A model generated the notes under the pieces. That model did no database searches, was not told where the DNA came from, and was given only the letters and a program-made list of their open reading frames with translations. From Branchiostoma floridae (lineage: Eukaryota > Chordata > Leptocardii > Amphioxiformes > Branchiostomatidae), in contig NC_049980.1 in NCBI RefSeq assembly GCF_000003815.2, positions 3,697,308 to 3,726,422 on the forward strand: DNA of 29,115 bases, written 5' to 3'. The stretch's first letter is position 1. Each line of letters begins with the position of its first letter. This document shows positions 18,937 through 29,055 of this stretch, piece after piece. The translations under genes were made by a program, and so were the position numbers.

Positions 18937-21900
18937 TCACCCCGCTATCAGCGATGCTGTTATGTGTTCGGTGCACATTGTCACATCGTGGCCACGTTCA
19001 GTCTTCGTTGTTTTCAGGAGACCTTCTGCGATCTTATGGACGTTCTGCAAAGGAGATGACAGGTCTGCGGGCACAACATCCTGGAGGAAATAGGCCATAT
19101 TTATGCAACTGTAATTGCAGATGATATACAGGAAAAAAGGCACAGATAGGATGCCTAGTATATAGTTTAACTTTACTTTACATGATTGGTCTAACAGTGA
19201 TCGCTGTGGGATTTGATTAAGCATACGTAAAGATTTGCTTACATGTTTTTTTATCAGGGAAAGGCGCTGTAGATTGCCCAGGGTGCGTTTTGCGTCTCCT
19301 TCGAACTGCATAACATCAGCCCAGAGGTCTACAACTTCCGCACGCACACTCTGTATTCCATTCAGCAGGCGTTTCAGAGGCTGTTTGCTGCTTGGTTCCG
19401 GGTGGTCTGCATTTCCTTCCACCGTGTTGTCAATGTGCTTCATGACACTTCCTGCCTGGATGTTGATCTCTTCCCATGCGGTCTTCTGCTTGCTTGCCTC
19501 AAGGGTCATTTCGTTGAGCTGTCCTTGCAGCTTCTCAAGAGCTTGACCAATTTTCTCCATTTCTAAAGGTATATCAAATGAAAAAGAGTTTCAGTCAGAT
19601 TTATATGTCGCAGCTCAGTAATCTTTTCAATAGGAACGATTGAAAACTAAGACATTCTATCTTGTGCTAACTTACTTCCCCCCTTTGCATTAATTATTCA
19701 GGAAAGTAGTTTTTCAGCCCGGTATATTTATCACATTATTTTAGTTCCAAAAAGTGTTTCTGTCGAAAAACGTGTTAACTACTTTCACTTGTGATAAGGG
19801 TTGACACAATCATATCACATTATTTTACCAGTAGATTCAATTTAATTTCTTACCACTCTTACAAGTAAAATAATGTGTTAGTGGGGTACTAACACATTAT
19901 TTCACTAATAGAGACATTCTGTATTTCTCTTACTAGTAAAATAATGTGTTAGTGGGGTACTAACACATTATTTCACTAATAGAGACATTCCGTATTTCTC
20001 TTACTAGTAAAATAATGTGTTAGTGGGGTACTAACACATTATTTCACTAATAGAGACATTCCGTATATCTCTTACTAGTAAAATGATGTGTTAGTGGGGT
20101 ACTAACACATTATTTCACTAATAGAGACATTCTGTATTTCTCTTACTAGTAAAATAATGTGTTAGTGGGGTACTAACACATTATTTCACTAATAGAGACA
20201 TTCTGTATTTCTCTTACTAGTAAAATAATGTGTTAGTGGGGTACTAACACATTATTTCACTAATAGAGACATTCCGTATTTCTCTTACTAGTAAAATAAT
20301 GTGTTAGTGGGGTACTAACACATTATTTCACTAATAGAGACATTCCGTATTTCTCTTACTAGTAAAATAATGTGTTAGTGGGGTACTAACACATTATTTT
20401 ACTGATAAAGACATTCCGTATTTCTCTTACTAGTAAAATAATGTGTTAGTACTAACACATTATTTCACTAATAGAGACATTCTGTACATCTTCTTTCTAG
20501 TAAAATAATGTGTTAGTGGGGTACTCCAAGTTGGATGCGCTATATGTCACGAGTACAGCTCCGCGTCATGTCTTGAATGAATGAATGAATGAATGAATAA
20601 AGGAATGAATGAATGGATGAATGAATGAACGAATGAATGAAGGAAGGAAGGAAGGAAGCAAGAAAGGAAATGAAGGAAGGAATGGCTGAATGACACTTCC
20701 TCGCATATTCGACTGGCAATTTTCTTGCCTTGCAACGAATTGAAAACAGATGTATGGCTTGTGTATTCACCACTGACTTGGTCAAGCAGATGTAAGCGCC
20801 CCAGTCTGTGCAGATTTTGCGCCTTTTTTCTTGTCTTTTTCCTTCTTCCGTAAAACCCAACGACCTACATTTTCGTGCAAAGTTCCAACAGGACTGTAAC
20901 AGTATACGCAGGGTGCAACACGCGTTGCCCACGTATTCATCCAGCAGCATGACGACACCCGTGTAATAACTTAAACCGGCCCACTCCCCGACCCTTATCA
21001 CGTTTTCTTTTTCACTAGTATAGAGTACGGAAGCTTACCAGTGAACGTGATAGGGCCGTGCTCTCACATTGATTTACTAGTAGACGCTATCGTTTCTTCT
21101 AACTATTGAATTAATGTAATAGAGATGTGGTAGAAACACATTTTATACATGTACTAATGAAGTAATGTTTATAACCATGTCACTCCTCCTCAGGGGGCGG
21201 CGTTTATTTCTGCCTCCCTCCTTCACTTGACGGTTCCTAGTTTTGTGAGTGCATCTCTGTATATCATGCAACTCGTAGACTGCACACTTTCCACAATCCC
21301 TTCTGAAGCAACGCCGTACCTTCCCTGCATTCTTTGCGGTAAACAAGCTCGTGTCCGGGACCATTCATGATTCATGATGGATGGAGGCGAGAAAGGAGAG
21401 AAAGAAGGAGGAAGGGAGGATGGACGGAAGAAGAGGGATGGACGGAAGAAGAGGTGTGGATTGAAGGGAGGGTGGGTTCAGAAGTAACATGGGCGATGGA
21501 TGATGATTGGACTTATTTGCACGACATTTGATTTGTATAGGAAGGAGGTCAACCATCTGAGGTCATCTGATTATGACAATACAGCAGCCATACATCTGTT
21601 TTCAATTCATTGCCAGTTGATAATATCATCAGTGTACGATTGTCATTACAAGAGCGCCCGTGTAATTTTTCCGAGTACTACTATATCTGCGCGATTCAAC
21701 ATCTGCTTGAGAATACAGTATCCCTCGTGCGGCCATATAGTGTATTGCATGAAATACCAAGTACTCACACACGTAACGTTACGCGTATTGTAAAGACAAT
21801 TTTAATATTACGAAGCCGTGAAGGCGCTTGGGTCAGAAGGAATTTTGGAAAATGTGCAGTCTACGAGTTGCAAGATATACAGAGATGCACTCACAAAACT

Positions 21901-24705
21901 AGAAACCGTCAAGTGAAGGAGGGAGGCAGAAATAAACGCCGCCCCCTGAGGAGGAGTGACATGGTTATAAACATTACTTCATTAGTACATGTATAAAATG
22001 TGTTTCTACCACATCTCTATTACATTAATTCAATAGTTAGAAGAAACGATAGCGTCTACTAGTAAATCAATGTGAGAGCACGGCCCTATCACGTTCACTG
22101 GTAAGCTTCCGTACTCTATACTAGTGAAAAAGAAAACGTGATAAGGGTCGGGGAGTGGGCCGGTTTAAGTTATTACACGGGTGTCGTCATGCTGCTGGAT
22201 GAATACGTGGGCAACGCGTGTTGCACCCTGCGTATACTGTTACAGTCCTGTTGGAACTTTGCACGAAAATGTAGGTCGTTGGGTTTTACGGAAGAAGGAA
22301 AAAGACAAGAAAAAAGGCGCAAAATCTGCACAGACTGGGGCGCTTACATCTGCTTGACCAAGTCAGTGGTGAATACACAAGCCATACATCTGTTTTCAAT
22401 TCATTGCAAGGCAAGAAAAATGCCGGTCGAATATGCGAGGAAGTGTCATTCAGCCATTCCTTCCTTCATTTCCTTTCTTGCTTCCTTCCTTCATTCATTC
22501 GTTCATTCATTCATTCATTCATTCATTCATACCTTCCTTTATTCATTCATTAATTCATTCATTCAAGACATGACGCGGAGCTGTACTCATGACATATAGC
22601 ACATCCAACTAGGAGCACCCCACTATCACATTATTTTACTAGAAAGATATATATATAATGGATGGTGTCTATTAGTGAAATAATGTGTTAGTACCCCACT
22701 AACACATTATTTTACTAGTAAGAGAAATACAGAATGTCTCTATTAGTGAAATAATGTGTTAGTACTCCACTAACACATTATTTTACTAGTAAGAGAAATA
22801 CGGAATGTCTCTATTAGTGAAATAATGTGTTAGTACCCCACTAACACATTATTTTACTAGTAAGAGAAATACAGAATGTCTTTATCAGTAAAATAATGTG
22901 TTAGTACCCCACTAACACATTATTTTACTAGTAAGAGAAATACAGAATGTCTCTATTAGTGAAATAATGTGTTAGTACCCCACTAACACACTATTTTACC
23001 AGTAAGAGAAATACAGAATGTCTCTATTAGTGAAATAATGTGTTAGTACCCCACTAACACATTATTTTACCAGTAAGAGAAATACGGGATGTCTCTATTA
23101 GTGAAATAATGTGTTAGTACCCCACTAACACATTATTTTACTAGTAAGAGAAATACGGAATGTCTCTATTAGTGAAATAATGTGTTAGTACCCCACTAAC
23201 ACATTATTTTACCAGTAAGAGAAATACAGAATGTCTCTATTAGTGAATAATGTGTTAGTACCCCCACTAACACATTATTTTACCAGTAAGAGAAATACGG
23301 GATGTCTCTATTAGTGAAATAATGTGTTAGTACCCCACTAACACATTATTTTACTAGTAAGAGAAATACGGGATGTCTCTATTAGTGAAATAATGTGTTA
23401 GTACCCCACTAACACATTATTTTACTAGTAAGAGAAATACAGAATGTCTCTATTAGTGAAATAATGTGTTAGTACCCCACTAACACATTATTTTACTAGA
23501 CAAAATGTCTCTATTAGTGAAATAATGTGTTAGTACCCCACTATCACATTATTTTACTAGAAAGAGATGTTAATATAGTATCTGTTGGTAAAATTGTGTC
23601 TACTAGAAAAAAAATGGGATAGTACCCCACTATCACATTATTTCACTAGAATATAGACATTTATTGAAATAACAGCTAAATTCCAAGTTATCACAACTTT
23701 TCCAACTATCACGTTTTCTGTCTTAAAATACTATTCAGGGCTAAATAAATGTGATAAATAATCAAGTCTAGTTTTTCAGATACTAACCTTTTTTCAGCTG
23801 ATGAATACCATATCCTGCTGCTCCTGCAACCCCACCACCGATGCCACAACCAACAAGAGCTTCTGTTGCCCCAACAGGAACGACAATATCAGCAACCCCA
23901 AATTTTGCACAGACACAAGCCACAGCGCCTCCTGTACATGTAGCCAAGAGCAAGATGGCCAGCCCTATTGCCGTAAAGGCTGCCACACACACTGCTCCTT
24001 CTTTGGAACGATGCCAGCTTAAAACACGGTCGATTTCCTCCAGGGTGTTCTTGATTTCATCCGTAAATGTGTCGAAATTCTCAGTGATCTCCTTGGAGGA
24101 CTCGCAGCACTCCTTTCCCTGTACTTTTACCTCTTGAAGGCGATCTTTTATCGTGCTGAGGTCCTTTCCTGTAAAACAATATCAATAAGTTTTAATTGGA
24201 GGGAACTTCCTTTGTCTTTCTCGTAGAAACTCAAGATTTGTCATTTTGGAGCTTGACAGATGAGAATCTTATTTCCAGCTTTAAAAGTAAGTTTTGTGTT
24301 TGCTCTGAGAGGGGCCTAAATCTTAATATATATCTTAATGAATAGATTTGGTGTTGGGGTATTCCTTTCTTGCAAGATCGATAGATGAATAATTAACACG
24401 CGCACATAGTTGCTCAGGCACGCATCTATTAACATTGGTGAAATTCACGTAAAAGTGAGGATTTCTGATAACTTACGAAGATCTGCAATTTTGTCCTGAA
24501 TTTCTTCTTTGGCAGATTCAACAGGCAGCGCAACCTTCTCAATGTCAAAGTTGCTCTTCAGCAGCTGTGAGGCACTACGGAGATCTTTGCTCTCGAAGTT
24601 GGGCAGGTAGTGCTGCATCCGAATGTCTTCCAGGAACTCTTGGACTGAGCCGTTCAGCACAAGGTGGAGGATTTCTTCATTGCCCTCGAGGATCCCCTGT
24701 GACAT
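18937..24705 (-). CDS. Predicted helical protein with hydrophobic hairpin; alpha-pore-forming-like architecture (4 exons)
   Basis: Exons on the minus strand: 24477-24705, 23788-24168, 19243-19562, 18937-19080. All introns are GT/AG and all junctions keep frame, giving about 357 residues. Exon 1 is an acidic helical segment. Exon 2 starts with charged heptad-like sequence, then enters a Gly/Ala/Val-rich stretch of about 60 residues (AIGLAILLLA early, GCGIGGGVAGAAGYGI late) that reads as a membrane-inserting hairpin. Exon 3 is a long amphipathic coiled coil (EKLQGQLNEMTLEASKQ onward) with regularly placed Trp and Leu. Exon 4 is a short helical tail. Helix bundle, hydrophobic head, helix bundle resembles HBL/NHE/ClyA-type alpha pore-formers, and more loosely ApoL-like proteins. 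Family membership is inferred from architecture only. No signal peptide was seen. TAG at 24719-24721 suggests an acceptor just upstream of the ATG, so a 5' exon may exist. Intron 2 carries the fold-back element. Confidence 0.65.
19707..19717. repeat. Left 11-bp direct repeat flanking the fold-back element
   Basis: tagtttttcag here is repeated exactly at 23769-23779, on the other side of the 4-kb element. This makes it a candidate target-site duplication. Eleven bases is long for most cut-and-paste families, so the pair could be partly coincidental. Confidence 0.5.
19862..20525 (+). repeat. Left 71-bp array of self-complementary units (about 10)
   Basis: Each unit carries aataatgtgttagt, a five-base ggggt loop, and actaacacattatt, a 14-bp perfect stem, joined by tcactaatagagacatt and (c/t)gtatttctcttactag linkers. 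Units begin near 19865, 19936, 20007 and so on every 71 bp. The ninth lacks the loop and the tenth is cut short by the core arm. Confidence 0.92.
21369..21476 (+). repeat. Polypurine tract in the fold-back spacer
   Basis: About 100 bases almost wholly A/G on the plus strand (gatggatggaggcgagaaag, then ggacggaagaagaggg twice). It sits near the centre of symmetry of the fold-back element. Long purine tracts can form triplex DNA, but no function is shown here. Confidence 0.7.
22613..23645 (-). repeat. Right 71-bp array of self-complementary units (about 14)
   Basis: Reverse complement of the left array: repeated ttagtaccccactaa hairpin cores with tactagtaagagaaatac and gaatgtctctattag linkers. 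It holds more units than the left arm and includes variants (actcc for acccc near 22773, a shortened linker near 23500, and atcacatt cores at both edges). The copy number has therefore drifted between the arms. Confidence 0.92.
23769..23779. repeat. Right 11-bp direct repeat flanking the fold-back element
   Basis: Exact copy of tagtttttcag at 19707-19717. It ends 8 bp from the end of exon 2 of the host gene (23788), so the insertion lies almost at the 5' splice site. Confidence 0.5.
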
Positions 24706-24721
24706 CTTGGTAAAGTTCCTA

Positions 24722-25250
24722 CGAGCAAAATGAAGTGTCGCATCAGAACATTTTCGTCACCAAAACGATTCAAAACGATTCGCCCCCCCCCCCCATGTTT
24801 AAAACCGCTACCACGTGATTAGAAACTTTTCATGTTGATGCCATTGTTACCTACGTCCATTAACAAGAGTTCGAAGACTTCATATCTCCATGAAATATTC
24901 TTGTTATGCAAATGACTTTCACACCTGCATTATTCATGTTTGGTTTAGTGTACACCTTTAACTAACTTACACAGGTCACGTTCACATAGATTATACAAAT
25001 TAGGGGCTTATATGCATAGTTAACATTAGTATCTGCTTATCCTACACCTGCCACAAACTACATTACGTTAGAATTGTTTGAGTATATAATAGAAAACACT
25101 GTATGTATGAAATTTCCTCATTAGATGTGCACTTCATTATGTACATCTCTGCCAACGATACTGGCATACTAGATATCATAGAAATCCGTCTTTTCCATTT
25201 TTATATTTCAGCCATACCATAGGTATGGTGAACTATATTGTATTCGTAAT
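24722..25250. other. Upstream flank of the pore-former-like gene
   Basis: No further exon was recognised. It contains a C-tract (about 24783-24793) after a doubled caaaacgattc. A promoter or 5' UTR exon is expected in or beyond this interval, but none can be pinned down. Confidence 0.35.
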
Positions 25251-25253
25251 GTT

Positions 25254-25291
<38 letters not shown>
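25250..25291. repeat. (TTTC)n microsatellite
   Basis: About ten uninterrupted ttct/tttc tetranucleotides. Confidence 0.95.
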
Positions 25292-25292
<1 letters not shown>

Positions 25293-25447
25293 CCTGTCAA
25301 ATCTTCAAATCGAATCAACTCCGCCGTTTTTAAACCGATTGACTTGAAATTTGGCACAAAGGTAGAGCAAGCCAATACACTCAGGTGTTTTTTTTTTCAT
25401 TTTTTTCATATCTGCCTTTAAAATAATTTTATTGAGGTTTTTGTCAA

Positions 25448-25830
25448 TTTTTATATATATTTTGGGCTCCTGTACCCTGGTATTACAGCCGAATGTCATG
25501 AAATTTGGTACAGAGGTGCCCTGATCATATGTTCACACAGATGTAATAACAGTTTTGGTATACGGTACAACAAAATGCTTAATTTTGCGATTTTTTGACA
25601 TAAAAAGCACATTTTTGCCTCCTGTACCCTCGTTTTACAACCGAATGACCTTGTGTTCCATATGTTCCATACAGTACAGCATAATGCTTAATATTGCGAT
25701 TTTATGGCCATATTTTGACAAAAATTGGACATTTTTGGCTCCTGTTCCCTCGTTTTACAACCAAATGACCCAAAATTTGGTAAAGGGGTGCTCTAGATAT
25801 TTATCCAAATGACCCATGTATAATTTTTTG
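25448..25830 (+). repeat. Degenerate tandem repeat with 'ctcctgtaccctcg' units (about 3)
   Basis: The phrase ggctcctgtaccctggtatt / gcctcctgtaccctcgtttt / ggctcctgttccctcgtttt followed by acaaccgaatgacc recurs near 25465, 25617 and 25737. Each is followed by aaatttggta or a variant of it. Open frames here follow the repeat. No protein is recognised. Confidence 0.65.
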
Positions 25831-25917
25831 CATGGAACACTTTAATATGATATATTTGGGAATTTCTTGGGTCATTTTCCAATGGCCAAAGGGGTCATCG
25901 ACCTCAAGGCCTATTGT

Positions 25918-25987
25918 TGCATGAGGGAGATGGCTGAAATATGCTGTATTTGCTCTCAAGCAAATATCGGCCTTTCTATTTCCATTA
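25918..25987 (+). repeat. 70-bp direct repeat, left copy
   Basis: tgcatgagggagatggctga through tttccatta is repeated at 28019-28088 with two mismatches seen. The copies are 2.1 kb apart in the same orientation and bracket the GGGTCA inverted pair and the LINE fragment. Confidence 0.9.
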
Positions 25988-25996
25988 TCCCTCAAA

Positions 25997-27992
25997 CCAC
26001 CGTATAGGGTCAAAACTGACCCCAGGCGTATATCGATGTGTGCCATCATGGCATTTCTGGTCGAAAAACAAATTTCCTCCCATAAGTTTGTTTGTATATA
26101 TATAATCTCTCATTCGCTCATCTGTATCGCCAAAGTGCTTGTTAAAAATATTTGATTCCTGTATAAAGCCGATTCTCCTATATGGGTGTGAAATTTGGGG
26201 CACAGAGTCTATTAATGACAACTCCCCAATTGAAATTTCCCATCACCGTTTTTGTAAGAATATACTTGGAGTTCCTAGAAATTGTAGTAATTTAGCATCC
26301 AGAGCGGAGCTTGGCAGATTTCCTTTAGACTTAGATATATCTGTGCGTGTTATTCGTTACTGGCTACGATTATTACAAATGGATCCTCATAGACATTTAT
26401 TACAAGCTGATGCCCTTTTGTATCAACATAATTCTATTTCTAATAGTCGCAGAAGAACCTTGTTACAACGAGTGAAAGAAATTTTAGATGGTAGTGGCCA
26501 CTCCTACCTTTTCTATTCATGTAACTCACTTAGTGATATCAGATCTATATGTACAATGATAAGATCTAGAATCTCTGATATGTTTATCCAAACCTCTCGT
26601 CATAACTTGAGTATAGATACTGGTAAGCTAAGATTTTACAAGACCTGTAAAACAGCACATACTATGGAAAAATATTTAGAATTAGATAATTTTGATTTAC
26701 GCTCGGCAATCAGCAAAATTAGAATTAGTGCCCATCCTCTCGAAATTGAGAGAGGACGGTACAAAAGGCTATCCGTGTGTGAAAGAACGTGCAAACAATG
26801 CACGTCAAACGTGGTGGAAGACGAAACACATTTCATGTCAAACTGCCCTCTCTATAACCAAGAAAGAAAAGAGCTGTTCAAAGAGGCCATCAAATTCCAT
26901 CCAAACTTTCTCACATTCAATGATAAAAAGAAAACAGTCCTCCTTTTAACATCACAAAACCCACACATAATAGAAAAGGTGGGATCTTTCGTCTTCCACT
27001 GTCTTCAAATAAGGAGTCGAACCCAATAACCCAGGATCTAGAGTTAGCTCTCACTAGTTTTAGACTAGACACCTGTGATATTGTATTTTACACTGTTTGA
27101 ATCTTGTATGTTACCTGCAATTAGCCCACGGGCATGAATTTGCAATAAAACTTACTATATCCTATATGTCCTATAACTGCTTAAACGTTTTTAACGAGAT
27201 TGACTCATTATTGATTCAGTTATCTTAGAAAGTTTATGAATGGTTCAGTGGGGTCAAAACTGACCCCAGCATTTTTTTAAACTTTTGCGACCCACACATA
27301 AACTACTTATCGTAGGATCACGAAATTTCAGAGAATGATGTACATGTATGCCAAAATTATTGTAACAGTTTTTGTGCCAATATCATGTTATATGACAACA
27401 TTATGACGTCATTTAGGTAATCTCGGCCGCCATCTTGGATTTTTTTGCCTTATGATGTCATTAAATTAGCATAAATTATGAATATTGATTTATGAAATTT
27501 ACGTAGAATTTCATAAGATGTGATAAACAACTGATATCTGCCAAGAAAACCTTAAAGCTTAAATGTTTAATACAAAATTAGAAAAATTGACAATAATAAT
27601 AATTAGCAATAAATATGTCTGTCAGAATTTCGTTGCCATGGCAACATGAAAAATTATGAACATACTTTGTTCACCGAAAATTTTTGCTTTCAAAAATTTT
27701 TAAAAAGTTACCAAGTTTGGTGGTCCTAGCATGAGCCATTCAGGCGCTATACAGCATTGAAGTTGGCATCAAAAACCTACTTCCCGGTCTGAATAGCATT
27801 GGTGCAAAATATGGTCCTCATGATCTTTTGCATAAATTATGATAATGAGCTCGAAATATTATCACCTAATCATGTCAGACTGTTTCACATAGATTAATGA
27901 AACTAAACATATATACAAATCACAAAAAGAGTCACACAAAAAACTGTATTTGTACAAAATGTTTTGGGGTTAGTTTTGACCCCATACGGTAA
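25997..27992. mobile_element. Possible DNA transposon with ACCGTATRGGGTCAAAAC inverted ends
   Basis: Left accaccgtatagggtcaaaa ctgacccc (25997-26023) is inverted as ggggttagttttgaccccat acggtaat (27966-27992). A third ggggtcaaaactgacccc lies inside at 27250-27267. The boxes are themselves nearly palindromic. If real, the element received the LINE insertion at about 26110-27170. No transposase is visible, and flanking duplications other than the 70-bp repeats were not found. Confidence 0.4.
26112..27170 (+). mobile_element. 5'-truncated LINE: C-terminal part of reverse transcriptase ORF and 3' end
   Basis: An open frame (coding from about 26112, stop at 27027-27029) encodes the carboxy-terminal end of a non-LTR retrotransposon polymerase. 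It starts in the RT thumb (KIFDSCIKPILLYGCEIWG), runs through a helical connector, and ends with a zinc-knuckle-like motif (CERTCKQC ... ETHFMSNCPLY), as in zf-RVT-type tails. The catalytic palm is missing upstream, so this copy is dead by truncation. The 3' tail has ttagcccacgggcatgaatt and AATAAA (27144-27149), then a short tatatcctatatgtccta run. The open frame is intact, so the insertion is fairly young or lightly mutated. Confidence 0.85.
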
Positions 27993-28018
27993 TCTACGTC
28001 ACAAAAAAGCTACGTCAC
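27171..28018. other. Non-coding sequence between LINE fragment and right 70-bp repeat
   Basis: AT-rich sequence with one GGGGTCAAAACTGACCCC box and the inverted right end described above. It also has a gttgccatggcaac palindrome near 27632. No gene is seen. Confidence 0.5.
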
Positions 28019-28088
28019 TGCATGAGGGAGATGGCTGAAATATGCTGTATTTGCTCTCAAGCAAATGTCGGCCTTTCTAGTTCCATTA
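28019..28088 (+). repeat. 70-bp direct repeat, right copy
   Basis: Copy of 25918-25987 with two mismatches (aaatgtcgg for aaatatcgg, ctagttcc for ctatttcc). Confidence 0.9.
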
Positions 28089-28213
28089 AGCTCCTTGAAA
28101 GATTTTGACAAAACGCCCCTACAGTTCCAGAGCAGGCTGCTTGGGATCCTAAACATACATCACTTCTTTCTTAGATCAAAAGCAATCTGTCACCAAAAAA
28201 TCGAGACCATAAC

Positions 28214-28930
28214 ATGTCCAGGTCAAAAGATACAAAAAAATTGAACTACTGCTGCAGTAGCAAGGTCAAGATCCTTGCAAATAAAACAGGAAACCCTTTG
28301 GACTACGACATTTTAGAAGACGAAATCATAGCTGACCGTAAAGCCTGTGGCAAAGACTCCATCACCAACGAAATGCTGAAATGTGTTGCAAACCAACTTG
28401 TCATGCCACTGAAGAAACTGTTTAATCTCGTCATCCAGTCCGGTACATTTCCCCATCAATGGAGTAAAAAAAAACATTCTCGTCCCAAATATACAAAAGG
28501 GTCTAAGCCTGTATCCTGTGTTGGCCCAGTTGTATATCAGGTTACCTGTCATTGTCCCCTTACCACACACCTGTACACAGTAAACAGACGGTGGTGCAGG
28601 TGAACACGTCCAACCGTCTGCAGCACTTTCCAGAAGATAGCAATCTATTGACTCTCTTTCAATCCGGAATTAGACAAAAGTGACAACATCTCAAGCTATA
28701 ATCGATAAATAATTCTTTGAACCTTACGGCAAGTTATACGCGTACTTTGTTGTTTTCAAGAAAGCAATCGATTCTGTTTGGGACAACTTCATACAATCCA
28801 TGTATTCCAACGTAAAAGATTGTGTTAAAACTCCTAATATTATGGCATTTCAGACTACTTTAAATCAACTTGCGGCGTACGCCAAGGGTTTAACCTAAGC
28901 CCCCTTCTATTCAATCTTTTTAAACATTGT
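28214..28930 (+). pseudogene. Decayed LINE reverse transcriptase fragment
   Basis: Pieces of a non-LTR RT in several frames. First KACGKDSITNEMLK and LFNLVIQSGTFPHQWS, the N-terminal finger region. Then, after a gap, YAYFVVFKKAIDSVW, which is RT motif A with the first catalytic Asp (FVDF in relatives) replaced by Val. Then YSNVKDCVKTPN, and in a shifted frame GVRQGFNLSPLLFNLF, the motif B region. Frameshifts, internal loss and the missing Asp show it is dead. It lies downstream of, not joined to, the C-terminal LINE piece at 26112-27170, so the two are separate insertions or a rearranged one. Confidence 0.85.
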
Positions 28931-29055
28931 GTGTATAAAATAGAACCTGAGTGTAGTATATACTAGATTTATGTTATTAACACTAGTCTGTTGCAACATT
29001 CTGGGTTTGTTTCACATTGACACTGTGTTTCTTCGAATATTTCATAGCCGTAACC

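Larger units (their letters stand above)
19718..23768. mobile_element. Giant fold-back (Galileo/FB-like) element in an intron
   Basis: A 4.05-kb inverted repeat. Outermost parts (tttatcacatt..., aaaacgtg..., tgtgataa) are diverged inverted copies. Next come tandem 71-bp arrays (19862-20525 and 22613-23645), then near-identical core arms (about 20526-21310 and 21833-22612), then a spacer of about 520 bp (21311-21832). The arms include (GAAT)n/(ATTC)n tracts (20574-20660 and 22483-22566). No transposase-like frame was seen. A 153-codon open frame is present once in each arm, but its tail is translated tetranucleotide repeat. Long TIRs built from tandem repeats are the hallmark of fold-back elements. 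The superfamily cannot be assigned from sequence alone. Confidence 0.82.

Noticed and set aside
19081-19242. Reading the minus frame at 18937-19560 as one uninterrupted coding exon
   Set aside because: The middle (19081-19242) has a clean donor GTAAGC and acceptor TTTCCTCCAG in phase, and its translation is AT-rich and unlike the flanking helical sequence. An intron fits better.
18839-19546. Plus-strand frames of 84-103 codons opposite 18937-19562
   Set aside because: Antisense shadows of exons 3 and 4 of the minus-strand gene.
20540-22599. A 153-codon frame in each arm of the fold-back element as a conserved gene
   Set aside because: Both copies exist because the arms are near-identical. 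The frame begins with GTG, its tail is translated tetranucleotide repeat, and no family is recognisable.
19862-23645. CRISPR-like array (regular palindromic repeats)
   Set aside because: The linkers are as repetitive as the palindromes, the arrays are mirrored in a fold-back element, and the context is an animal intron.
23801-24137. Plus-strand Cys/Thr-rich frames of 73 and 98 codons
   Set aside because: They are antisense shadows of exon 2 of the pore-former-like gene, whose minus-strand frame is bounded by matching splice sites.
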